13,797 bases of DNA from Bacillota bacterium (GTDB lineage: Bacteria > Bacillota > Clostridia > Christensenellales > UMGS416), in assembly GCA_023422005.1 (NCBI GenBank), contig JAEZSC010000028.1:1-13797 (forward strand). The letters run 5' to 3'. The position numbers were made by a program, and so were the translations under genes. The number at the start of each line of letters is the position of its first letter. Positions within the stretch are counted from its first letter, which is position 1. Shown here piece after piece: positions 1 through 6,783 of the stretch. Below the pieces are notes generated by a model, which was given only the letters and a program-made list of their open reading frames with translations, ran no database searches and was not told the origin of the DNA.

Positions 1-1474
1 CCGTGGAGGGGCCGGTCACGCAGTCGCCGCCGGCGAACACGTTGATCTCCGATGTCTGGGCGGTCTTGGGGTGGATCTCCACGTCGCCCCACTTGTTGAG
101 CTTGACCGGCAGGTCGTTGTAGAGGAATTGGGTGTTGGTGCTCTGGCCGATGGCGCCGATGACAGTGTCCACGTCCAGCACCACGTCGCTGCCCTCCACG
201 GGCACCGGGCGGCGGCGGCCAGAGCGGTCGGGCTCGCCAAGCTGCATCTGGATGCAGTGCAGCTTCTTGCGGCCGTCCACAAGCTCGATGCGGCCGGGGG
301 CCATCAGGAAGAGCATCTCCACGCCCTCGCGGATGGCCTCCTCAACCTCGTAGGCCTGGGCGGGCATTTCCTCCCGGGTGCGGCGGTAGATCAGCTTGAC
401 GGACTTGGCGCCCTTGCGCAGAGCCGTGCGGGCGCAATCGATGGCCGTGTTGCCGCCGCCGATGACGGCGACCTGCTCGCCCAGCTTGATGTCCGCGCCC
501 TTTGTGACCTGCTCCAAATATTGAATACCCAGATACACGCCCTCAAAATTCTCTCCCTCGATCTGCATGGGCGTGGCCCGCCAGGAGCCGATGGCCAGAT
601 ACACGGCGTCGAAATCCCGGTGCAGGTCCTCCAGGGAAATGTGGGTGCCCAGCGCCTTGCCGGTCATGATCTTGACGCCCAGGCGCTGTATCGTCTCGAT
701 CTCGCGGTCCAGCGTGGCCTTGGGCAAGCGGTATTCGGGGATGCCATAGCGCATCATGCCGCCGGCGTGCTTCTGGCGTTCGAACACGGTGACGTCATGG
801 CCCAGGATCGCGCTGTAATAGGCCGCCGACAGGCCCGAAGGGCCCGCGCCTACGATGGCGATGCGCTTGCCCGTGGCCGGGCCCACCTTGGGCGTCCAGC
901 TGTGCTCCCGGGCCATGTCCCAATCGGCGGCGAATCGCTTGACGTGGTTGATGGCCACCGCGGAATCCACGAGGTTGCGCCGGCACTTGCCCTCGCACGT
1001 GTGGGGGCACACGCGGCCGCACACCACCGGGAAGGGGTTGCTCTGCTTGATCACGCGCACGGCGGCCTCGAAATTGCCGTTGTTTACGTGGCGCAGGTAG
1101 GATTGGATGTCGATATGGGCGGGGCATTCCAGCACGCACGGGGCCACGCAGTCGGCGTTGTGGTCGCTGAGCAGCTGCTCCAGGCGGATCTTGCGGTAGG
1201 TCTCCAGGCGCGGGCTGTTGGTCGTGAGCACCATGCCCTCGCGGATGGGCGTCTGGCAGGCCTTCACGTCCCGCTGGTCGGCTCCAGCTCCCAACTCCAC
1301 GACGCACAGGCCGCAGTTGCCGTTGGAGCGCTCCAGGCGGATGTCGTAGCACAGATGGGGGATGTGGACGCCCTCCTGCTGCAGCGCCTGCAGGATCGTC
1401 AGGTTGCCGTACACCTCCACTTCCCTGCCGTTGACGGTGACCTTGATTCGCTTGTTGTCGGTGATGGATTTCAT
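1..1474 (-). CDS. [2Fe-2S] ferredoxin-GltD-like FAD/NAD(P) oxidoreductase (3' partial)
   Basis: The visible part is 491 residues read leftward from ATG at 1474 and runs off the left edge. AGAGGAG, about 6 bases before the ATG, supports the start. Residues 1-80 form a plant-type [2Fe-2S] domain with Cys42, 54, 57 and 73 (C-x11-C-x2-C-x15-C), as at the start of NuoG-like proteins. Cys109, 113, 117 and then Cys152, 156, 160, 164 (VCGRVCPHTCEGKC) match the Fe-S linker of glutamate synthase small subunit/DPD-type proteins. An FAD dinucleotide fold (GAGPSG at 209-214), an NAD(P) fold (GGGN at 339-342) and a terminal GGD...GPST FAD motif (482-491) follow, so only the C-terminal end is missing. Known relatives pass electrons between NAD(P)H, flavin and Fe-S partners, often with a hydrogenase, formate dehydrogenase or xanthine dehydrogenase-like enzyme. 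No glutamate synthase large subunit is seen, so calling it GltD would be unsafe. Partners would lie to the left, downstream in transcription. The cofactor assignment is firm; the physiological reaction is unknown. Confidence 0.93.
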   Translation of the reverse strand, partial: MKSITDNKRIKVTVNGREVEVYGNLTILQALQQEGVHIPHLCYDIRLERSNGNCGLCVVELGAGADQRDVKACQTPIREGMVLTTNSPRLETYRKIRLEQLLSDHNADCVAPCVLECPAHIDIQSYLRHVNNGNFEAAVRVIKQSNPFPVVCGRVCPHTCEGKCRRNLVDSAVAINHVKRFAADWDMAREHSWTPKVGPATGKRIAIVGAGPSGLSAAYYSAILGHDVTVFERQKHAGGMMRYGIPEYRLPKATLDREIETIQRLGVKIMTGKALGTHISLEDLHRDFDAVYLAIGSWRATPMQIEGENFEGVYLGIQYLEQVTKGADIKLGEQVAVIGGGNTAIDCARTALRKGAKSVKLIYRRTREEMPAQAYEVEEAIREGVEMLFLMAPGRIELVDGRKKLHCIQMQLGEPDRSGRRRPVPVEGSDVVLDVDTVIGAIGQSTNTQFLYNDLPVKLNKWGDVEIHPKTAQTSEINVFAGGDCVTGPST

Positions 1475-1559
1475 GGGTACTCCTCTATATCAAATTTGAA
1501 TAAACGAGACGGTGCTGACCGGCCAGGCATTGTCGAATATTTCACAAGCCTGAATATGT

Positions 1560-1568
1560 ATTATATCA
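1560..1568 (-). promoter_or_regulatory. Candidate extended -10 promoter for the flavoprotein gene
   Basis: On the minus strand the sequence reads TGATATAAT, a perfect TATAAT with the TGn extension of an extended -10 element. No good -35 box is seen 16-18 bases upstream, which is acceptable for extended -10 promoters. Transcription would start near 1553, giving a leader of about 80 bases before the ATG at 1474. I see no clear riboswitch or terminator-like hairpin in that leader. Inferred from sequence only. Confidence 0.5.
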
Positions 1569-1677
1569 AAATGAGACGGTCTAGGGATATATGTAAATTG
1601 AGACAAACGGGGATGGGCAGTTAAGCGTTTCCTATGAATTTGTGTGCCGGCCTGGGCATGGCCTATCCAAGCGAAGG

Positions 1678-1707
1678 ATCGCCCGACGACGGTTATCGTC
1701 GGGCGAT
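1678..1707. repeat. Perfect 12-bp stem-loop 1 of 3
   Basis: Arms ATCGCCCGACGA and TCGTCGGGCGAT are perfectly complementary around a 6-base loop (CGGTTA). No T-run follows on either strand, so this is not a standard Rho-independent terminator. It lies in the 296-base gap between the endolysin stop and the flavoprotein start, the farthest of three hairpins from the endolysin gene. The rest of that gap, apart from the flavoprotein promoter, shows no gene. Confidence 0.85.
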
Positions 1708-1728
1708 GACCCGACCAGCCGAAGGCGA

Positions 1729-1755
1729 CAGCGTGTCGACTTTGTCGACACGCTG
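1729..1755. repeat. Perfect 12-bp stem-loop 2 of 3
   Basis: Arms CAGCGTGTCGAC and GTCGACACGCTG pair perfectly around a 3-base TTT loop. The element contains two GTCGAC palindromes. It stands 21 bases from stem-loop 1 and 1 base from stem-loop 3, and has no following T-run. Its sequence is unlike that of its neighbours, so the three are not copies of one unit. Confidence 0.85.
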
Positions 1756-1756
1756 A

Positions 1757-1777
1757 GGGCTGACCACTGGTCAGCCC
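1757..1777. repeat. Perfect 10-bp stem-loop 3 of 3, over the endolysin stop codon
   Basis: GGGCTGACCA and TGGTCAGCCC are perfect complements separated by a single C, so the site is a near-palindrome; as RNA it would fold with a slightly opened top. Positions 1771-1777 are the last bases of the endolysin gene, including its TGA (1773-1771). It could act as an mRNA 3'-end structure or as a palindromic protein site; the sequence does not decide which. Confidence 0.75.
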
Positions 1778-2619
1778 AAGAGTGCGCCCCAGGTCAGCAC
1801 GCCGACGATGCCGTCCACCGCAAGGGGTTTGCCGTAAACGTCCTTATTGGCGCGCTGGTACCGCCGGACCCAGTCCAGCGTCTCCGCGCCAAAGTCATTG
1901 TCCACGCCGTATCTGGGCAAGGCCTTGGGGTTCCATTCCCGAAGCTTCCTTTGCAGCAGCCCGACCTTGTCATTCCTGATGCGCGGCCAGCGGTACCGCA
2001 GCACGGGCAGGTCGTCGGGCTTGGGGTTGGTCCCGTCGCCGTGGTCGTCCTCGGGCTTTTCCGGTTCCGGTATCGCGGGCCCGCTCTCTTTGGGCAGGTC
2101 CAGCTCCAGATAGTCCAGCAGGCCCCAATGGGTCCATGTGCGCCCGGCGAGCTTGGTGGTCACCACGCCATATTTGACACCTCGGGCCTCCACAACCTGG
2201 CCATTGCCGACATACATGCCGACATGCCCCATGCGGCCCCTTGCCCGGTCCCAAATATACACGGTGCAGCCGGGCACCCTGGGCATGGTCCCGATAACGC
2301 CGCGGGCGGAGACCGGGCACTGGTCATAGGCGCCCTGAGCGCTCACGTCCTTCCAGCCGCCGTTCAATTGGCGGCGCGTGGCCTTTATCAAGCCGGAGCA
2401 ATCCGCAACCCACTTGCCCAGCCAGCGGGCGCACGCCCCCTTGCTGTAGTCCCCATTTCGGTGGTAGTATCCGTTTCCCATGCTCTTGCCGTATTGGCGT
2501 TCCTTTGCCTGCAAAACTTCAATGGTGCAAGTGTGGCCCGACGTGCCGTACACATAGCCGTCGCCGACATGCTGGCGCAGCGCGGCGATCATGGCCGATG
2601 CTTTGATCTTCTTAGCCAT
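1771..2619 (-). CDS. NlpC/P60 peptidoglycan hydrolase with C-terminal PG-binding domain (endolysin-like)
   Basis: This 282-residue protein starts at ATG 2619, preceded by AAGGAGG with 6-bp spacing. Residues about 10-170 form an NlpC/P60 (C40) cysteine peptidase. The catalytic Cys74 lies in VADCSGLI and His132 in GHVGMYVGNG. Where classic members have a third His (the 'IHA' position), this one has Glu144 in VVEARG, as is common in phage-type members. A linker rich in Pro, Glu and Asp (about 176-207) leads to a PG_binding_1 domain (about 213-282; DNDFGAETL...VDGIVGVLTWGAL). The family cleaves peptide stems of peptidoglycan, usually at D-gamma-glutamyl-diaminopimelate. There is no signal peptide, which fits an endolysin released by a holin rather than a secreted cell-wall enzyme. 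No holin or other phage gene is in view, so it may be a lone prophage remnant, the edge of one, or a domesticated lysin. The fold is firm; phage origin is inferred. Confidence 0.9.
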   Translation of the reverse strand: MAKKIKASAMIAALRQHVGDGYVYGTSGHTCTIEVLQAKERQYGKSMGNGYYHRNGDYSKGACARWLGKWVADCSGLIKATRRQLNGGWKDVSAQGAYDQCPVSARGVIGTMPRVPGCTVYIWDRARGRMGHVGMYVGNGQVVEARGVKYGVVTTKLAGRTWTHWGLLDYLELDLPKESGPAIPEPEKPEDDHGDGTNPKPDDLPVLRYRWPRIRNDKVGLLQRKLREWNPKALPRYGVDNDFGAETLDWVRRYQRANKDVYGKPLAVDGIVGVLTWGALLG

Positions 2620-2943
2620 CAGTTTCCCTCCTTGTGGTCGCGTTGTTGGGCGGAGCCGGCACAGCAGCGGGGGCCCAGGGGGGCAAGGAATGCCAGCGGA
2701 GCCGGCCGGCCCTGAAGGTGTTTGTGGCGCCTTACATCATGAATGGGTACATCCACTGCATTTTATGGCGGCGGGGACGGTGCATGTGACAAGGCGGAAG
2801 GTGTGAGTATGCAAACCGCCGCACTATACCTCATTCATTCCGCAAAACAGTTCACTATATAGGATTTTCACCATCATTTTCCATTTTTTATGTTATTATA
2901 TAAACGTTGTGTGCGGTGCTATCGCAAGCGAGGAGTCATTGCT
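2620..2943. other. Intergenic region between divergent endolysin and protease genes
   Basis: No convincing gene is seen in these 324 bases on either strand. The left half is very GC-rich and holds an 11-bp direct repeat, GCGGAGCCGGC, at 2650-2660 and 2696-2706. The right part (about 2850-2905) turns sharply AT-rich and probably holds the protease promoter. A good promoter for the endolysin was not found: TATAGT on the minus strand near 2827 lacks a matching -35. The tiny frame on the minus strand (MQWMYPFMM) has no ribosome site. Confidence 0.5.
2891..2899 (+). promoter_or_regulatory. Candidate extended -10 promoter for the secreted protease
   Basis: TGTTATTAT fits an extended -10 (TGn plus TATTAT) inside the most AT-rich stretch of the window. 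No clear -35 lies at the right spacing. Transcription would begin near 2906, about 38 bases before the GTG start. Sequence inference only. Confidence 0.4.
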
Positions 2944-5900
2944 GTGAATAACTTAAAAAAGGCAAGCGTATTCTGCGTGGTTTTCCTTCTGGTTCTGCTG
3001 GGCCCGGCGGTCGCGCTGGCACAGGGCGACGGTGGCGGCGCGGCGCTGATGCCCTATACGGCGACCGACGCCGGCAGCAAGGAGCGCCTTTCCAAGGAAA
3101 CGCTCGCCGGCTTGAAGCAGTTGAAGGCGGGCACGGATTATGTGGAAGACGAAGCGCTTTTTTTGGCTGCCAGCAGGTCGCAGGCCGAGCAGACTGCCAA
3201 GAAATATGGCGCGGTCTTGCAGTCCTATTCCGATTTTGGTCTGGCCGTGATCAAGCTGCCCAAGGAGCAGCCCGTGACGGCAGCACTGGAGGCTAACGCA
3301 CGCCAACTGGCTGGCAGCGAGCCGCTGCTCAGCCCGAATTATCTTTATCATGTGGATGATACCGTACAATACATTCCAAACGATCCGCACAAGGGGCTGC
3401 AGTACTCCCACGAGGACATGGAGGACTATGCCGCCTGGGACATCACAAAAGGCTCCGGTTCCGTTCTGGTCGCCATCATCGACACCGGTATCGACCTGGA
3501 TCACCCGGAGTTTTCAGGCAGAATATCCGCCCTGGCTTATAATGCCAGGGACAGAAGAACCGGGTTGGTCTATGTGGACGACGACCAAGGCCACGGAACC
3601 CATGTGGCCGGCATCATCGCTGCCGCTCAAAACAACGGCATCGGCGGGTCAGGCGTGGCGCCGGGCGTAAAAATTCTGCCCATCAAGGCAAATGAGCCAA
3701 TCTCCAGATCCTTCAGCACCACATCCATCATCAACGGCATCGTATACGCGGCAGATTCCGGAGCAGCCGTGCTGAACATGAGCCTGGGGCGCAGTTATTA
3801 TACCGGGCCAAACAACGCTGAATACGCGGCTATACAGTACGCCGTATCAAAAGGCGTCTTGATTGTTTGTGCGGCGGGTAACGACGCGGAGTACCATGTC
3901 GGATACCCCAGCGCCTATGAGGAGTGTGTCGCCGTTACCGCGTTGGCACAGGGCGGAATCTTTGATAAGAGCTACTCCAACTACGGACCAGAGGCGGATA
4001 TTTCCGCACCAGGCACAGACATCCTTTCCTGCTACCCGGACAAAACCATCGCCTTTCTGAGCGGCACATCCATGGCCTGCCCGCAGGTGGCAGGCGTGGC
4101 CGCTCTCGTCAAGTCCGTGAACCCCTCGTATTCCGCCAGTCAGATCAGGAACAAGCTGCTCAACACCGCTACAGACAGGGGAGCGGCAGGCGTCGATAAC
4201 CTTTATGGATATGGCATGGTGAATTCCTACCACAGCGTCGTGACCTACAAAGTGACGTTCAATTCCCGCGGGGGTTCCGGCATAGCCGCAATGAAGGCCG
4301 GGTACAACGACAAGCTCACCGCTCTGCCCACCCCGACCTACGGCACAAACCACTTTACGGGATGGTACAAGGACACCGCCTGCACCGCCGCGTGGAATCC
4401 GTCGGTGGACAGGGTGCGCTCCAACCTAACACTGTACGCCCGATGGGTGCCCGACACGGTGATGGTTACCTTCAACAGCATGGGGGGCAGTGCTGTCGCC
4501 GGCAAGTCCGTAAAGTTCGGCACAGCCATTGCTGCGCCGGCCAACCCCAGCCGCAAAGGCTACACCTTTGGCGGCTGGTACAAGGAATCGTCCTGCACGA
4601 ACAAGTGGAGTTTCTCCACGCCGGTCAAGGACCATATGACGCTGTACGCCAAGTGGACGCTGATAACCTACACGGTAACCCTGAACTATCAGGACGGGCG
4701 CACATCCACAGCGGTGAAGGTGGTGCCCAACGCTCTGCTGCCGCAGCCAAAGGCTCCCACCCGCGATGGGTTTGTGTTTAAGGGGTGGTTCGTGGAAAGC
4801 AGTTGCTATACCCCCTGGGTTTTCGGTTCATACCCTGTTACACAACACATGACGCTGTACGCCAAGTGGCTCGATACGCGGTTTAAGCCGTGGAACATCA
4901 CAGGTTTGAGCGGTTCCCTTATCGGCCCCATGGGCATCGATGTGGGTTCCGACGGCAACATCTACGTCATCGATAACCAAAGAAGGGTTCTGGTGTTCAA
5001 TTCGGCGGGAAGCCTTGTGTGCCAATGGACATGCCAGGCTTCCGTAGTGGGCGATAGCGGCAGGCTGTACTCCATCACGGTAGATGAGAAGGCCAACGTA
5101 TATGTGGGCGCCCAATACAAAATTCTCAAATACTCATCCAAAGGCGACCTTCTGCAGGAAATGCTCAATTTCAAGGTTTCCTCTGGGCCGACCAGCCTCG
5201 CCGTCGATTCGCAGGGCAACATCTATGTCGCGGACGGCTTCAAAATATTGAAATTCAAAAAAGACGGTACGATTCTTTGGAACAGAGGGGAATCCGGCTA
5301 CCCGGGATACGGTGGTAACACGTCCGGCACTGGGACGGATAGTTTCATCCCGAGTCCTGTGGCAGTTCTTTCGAAGGATAAAATCAGGGTGGTTCAGAAT
5401 TCCAAGTACAGCCAAGGCATCCTGGGCTACAATGCCGACGGCAGCCCGGACGGCTATGCCCTCAGCCTGGCCGATGCGAATTTCTATACGCCCATACAGA
5501 TGGAGGCCAATGCCAAAGACCAACTGTATACCGTGAACTGGTCCTCCAACAAAGTCACTTTGCTGGACGGCAGCACAGTCGTTTCCCAGTGGGGGGCGTA
5601 TGGCTCGGGCATTAACCAATTCAACGGTCCCTCCGACCTCGCCCTCGATTCTCATGGCAACGTGTATGTTGCGGATACAAACAACCACCGCATCATGCGC
5701 ATGAGCCCTCCTGTGACGACTTACACCGTGAAATACAACGCTCAGGGCGGCTCCGCCGTGCGCTACATGCTGGCAACGGCCGGTCGCAAGCTGATAGCCC
5801 CCCGCCCGCCCACGCGCACCGGATACGTATTCGCCGGCTGGTACAGGGAAGCCGCCTGCACCAACGCGTGGAACTTCGACACAGACAAGGTTACGGCCAA

Positions 5901-6747
5901 CATCACGCTGTATGCCAAGTGGACGATGGCCGCGCCGGCCGCGCCCAAAGCGGCATCCACGGGTTACAACAGCGTCAAGGTGTCCTGGAACGCCGTGGCA
6001 GGTGCTAGCGGCTACCAGGTGTGGCGCAGCAAGACGCCTTCCGGCGGCTACACGCTGGCGGCCACGGTGGCCGGCACCAGCAGCACCAGCACCGGCCTGG
6101 CCACGGGCACGACCTACTATTTCAAGATACGCGCCTATCGCACAGTGAACGGAGCCAAGGTGTACGGCGCCTACACAGCGGCGGTATCCGCCAAGCCGGC
6201 CCTGGCTGTGCCGGCCTCGCCCAAGGCCACATCAGCCTCCTACAACAGCGTTAAGGTGACCTGGAGCCCAGTGCCCGGCGCCGGCGGCTACCAGGTGTGG
6301 CGCAGCACCGGCTCAGGCTACACGCTGGCGGCCACGGTGGCTGGCACCACCAGCACCAGCACCGGCCTGGCCACAGGCACGACCTACTACTACAAGATAC
6401 GAGCTTATCGCACGGTGAATGGAGCCAAGGTGTATGGCGCTTACACGGCGACGGTATCCGCCAAGCCGGTTCCGGCTTCCCCATCGGGCTTAAAGGCTGT
6501 ACGAGCATCCTCCAGCAGCATCAAGCTGACCTGGTCCGCCGTGGCAGGCGCGACGAAGTATGAGGTTTATCGGGCTGCCTCCAGTTCCGGAACCTATACG
6601 AGGCTGACGGAGACCACAGGGCTAACCTGCACCAGCACCGGCCTGGCCAAAGGCAAGACCTATTACTACAAGATACGTGCTTACCGGCTGGTGGGGAGCA
6701 CGAAAGTGTATGGAGGGTACAGCCTGGTTGTCTCCGCGACGCCATGA
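2944..6747 (+). CDS. Secreted subtilisin-family (S8) protease with InlB B-repeats, NHL-like propeller and FN3 domains
   Basis: I choose GTG at 2944 (1,267 residues) over the ATG at 2890. GAGGAG sits 8 bases before it, and it opens directly onto a signal peptide (NNLKK, then a hydrophobic run, cleavage near ALA-Q at 26). Residues about 30-140 are a propeptide. The S8 domain (about 143-432) has the full triad: Asp180 (IIDTGID), His217 (GHGTHVAG) and Ser376 (GTSMACP), with oxyanion Asn313 (AAGND). Three InlB/Listeria-Bacteroides B-repeats follow (about 435-501, 506-571, 576-642; each with GW[YF]...C...W and ending A[KR]W). A six-unit NHL-like propeller (about 645-925), a fourth B-repeat (927-993) and three FN3 domains (997-1089, 1090-1174, 1175-1267) complete it. 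No LPXTG motif, terminal membrane helix or SLH domain is seen, so it is probably released or held non-covalently. It should be an active extracellular endopeptidase; its substrate is unknown. The next gene starts 36 bases downstream. Confidence 0.95.
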   Translation: MNNLKKASVFCVVFLLVLLGPAVALAQGDGGGAALMPYTATDAGSKERLSKETLAGLKQLKAGTDYVEDEALFLAASRSQAEQTAKKYGAVLQSYSDFGLAVIKLPKEQPVTAALEANARQLAGSEPLLSPNYLYHVDDTVQYIPNDPHKGLQYSHEDMEDYAAWDITKGSGSVLVAIIDTGIDLDHPEFSGRISALAYNARDRRTGLVYVDDDQGHGTHVAGIIAAAQNNGIGGSGVAPGVKILPIKANEPISRSFSTTSIINGIVYAADSGAAVLNMSLGRSYYTGPNNAEYAAIQYAVSKGVLIVCAAGNDAEYHVGYPSAYEECVAVTALAQGGIFDKSYSNYGPEADISAPGTDILSCYPDKTIAFLSGTSMACPQVAGVAALVKSVNPSYSASQIRNKLLNTATDRGAAGVDNLYGYGMVNSYHSVVTYKVTFNSRGGSGIAAMKAGYNDKLTALPTPTYGTNHFTGWYKDTACTAAWNPSVDRVRSNLTLYARWVPDTVMVTFNSMGGSAVAGKSVKFGTAIAAPANPSRKGYTFGGWYKESSCTNKWSFSTPVKDHMTLYAKWTLITYTVTLNYQDGRTSTAVKVVPNALLPQPKAPTRDGFVFKGWFVESSCYTPWVFGSYPVTQHMTLYAKWLDTRFKPWNITGLSGSLIGPMGIDVGSDGNIYVIDNQRRVLVFNSAGSLVCQWTCQASVVGDSGRLYSITVDEKANVYVGAQYKILKYSSKGDLLQEMLNFKVSSGPTSLAVDSQGNIYVADGFKILKFKKDGTILWNRGESGYPGYGGNTSGTGTDSFIPSPVAVLSKDKIRVVQNSKYSQGILGYNADGSPDGYALSLADANFYTPIQMEANAKDQLYTVNWSSNKVTLLDGSTVVSQWGAYGSGINQFNGPSDLALDSHGNVYVADTNNHRIMRMSPPVTTYTVKYNAQGGSAVRYMLATAGRKLIAPRPPTRTGYVFAGWYREAACTNAWNFDTDKVTANITLYAKWTMAAPAAPKAASTGYNSVKVSWNAVAGASGYQVWRSKTPSGGYTLAATVAGTSSTSTGLATGTTYYFKIRAYRTVNGAKVYGAYTAAVSAKPALAVPASPKATSASYNSVKVTWSPVPGAGGYQVWRSTGSGYTLAATVAGTTSTSTGLATGTTYYYKIRAYRTVNGAKVYGAYTATVSAKPVPASPSGLKAVRASSSSIKLTWSAVAGATKYEVYRAASSSGTYTRLTETTGLTCTSTGLAKGKTYYYKIRAYRLVGSTKVYGGYSLVVSATP
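5929..6474 (+). repeat. Near-identical tandem FN3-coding repeats inside the protease gene
   Basis: The first two FN3 domains are encoded by two DNA units, about 5929-6204 and 6205-6474, that are nearly identical through most of their length. Both share long stretches such as GGCTACCAGGTGTGGCGCAG (6010 and 6286). They differ by two codons in length (276 against 270 bases) and by scattered third-position changes. A third, more diverged copy follows to 6744. This points to tandem duplication or gene conversion within the gene. Confidence 0.85.
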
Positions 6748-6764
6748 GCTGCACGATCCAGCTC
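6746..6764 (+). other. Small inverted repeat over the protease stop codon
   Basis: GAGCTG and CAGCTC (6 bp) pair around a 7-base loop. The left arm begins inside the TGA stop. No T-run follows, so it is a weak terminator candidate at best; transcription may continue into the next gene. Confidence 0.3.
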
Positions 6765-6771
6765 CACGCGG

Positions 6772-6777
6772 TACAAT
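6772..6777 (+). promoter_or_regulatory. TACAAT -10 box placed for a leaderless transcript
   Basis: TACAAT ends exactly 6 bases before the ATG at 6784, so the expected transcription start would be the A of that ATG. No Shine-Dalgarno sequence is present between the protease stop and the ATG. The -35 region 17 bases upstream (CTGCAC) matches TTGACA poorly. The spacing is directly visible; promoter function is inferred. Confidence 0.4.
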
Positions 6778-6783
6778 AGCCTC

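Noticed and set aside
71..1624. Long open frame on the plus strand opposite the flavoprotein gene
   Set aside because: The minus-strand frame encodes clear Fe-S, FAD and NAD(P) motifs. The plus frame is His/Ala/Val/Leu-rich with no domain, as expected for an antisense shadow in GC-rich coding DNA.
1642..2715. Long plus-strand open frame across the hairpins and opposite the endolysin
   Set aside because: It runs through the stem-loops and the reverse complement of a clear NlpC/P60 domain, with no ribosome site or recognisable motif.
2725..2760. Tiny minus-strand frame (MQWMYPFMM) upstream of the endolysin
   Set aside because: Nine residues, no Shine-Dalgarno, no sign of conservation.
2890..2943. 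Upstream ATG start for the protease adding 18 residues
   Set aside because: The extra residues are Arg/Cys-rich and would precede the signal peptide, the ATG overlaps the likely -10 box, and GTG 2944 has a good ribosome site.
5929..6744. FN3 repeat DNA considered as a CRISPR-like or noncoding repeat
   Set aside because: The repeat is about 270 bases, in frame, and fully explained by tandem FN3 domains.
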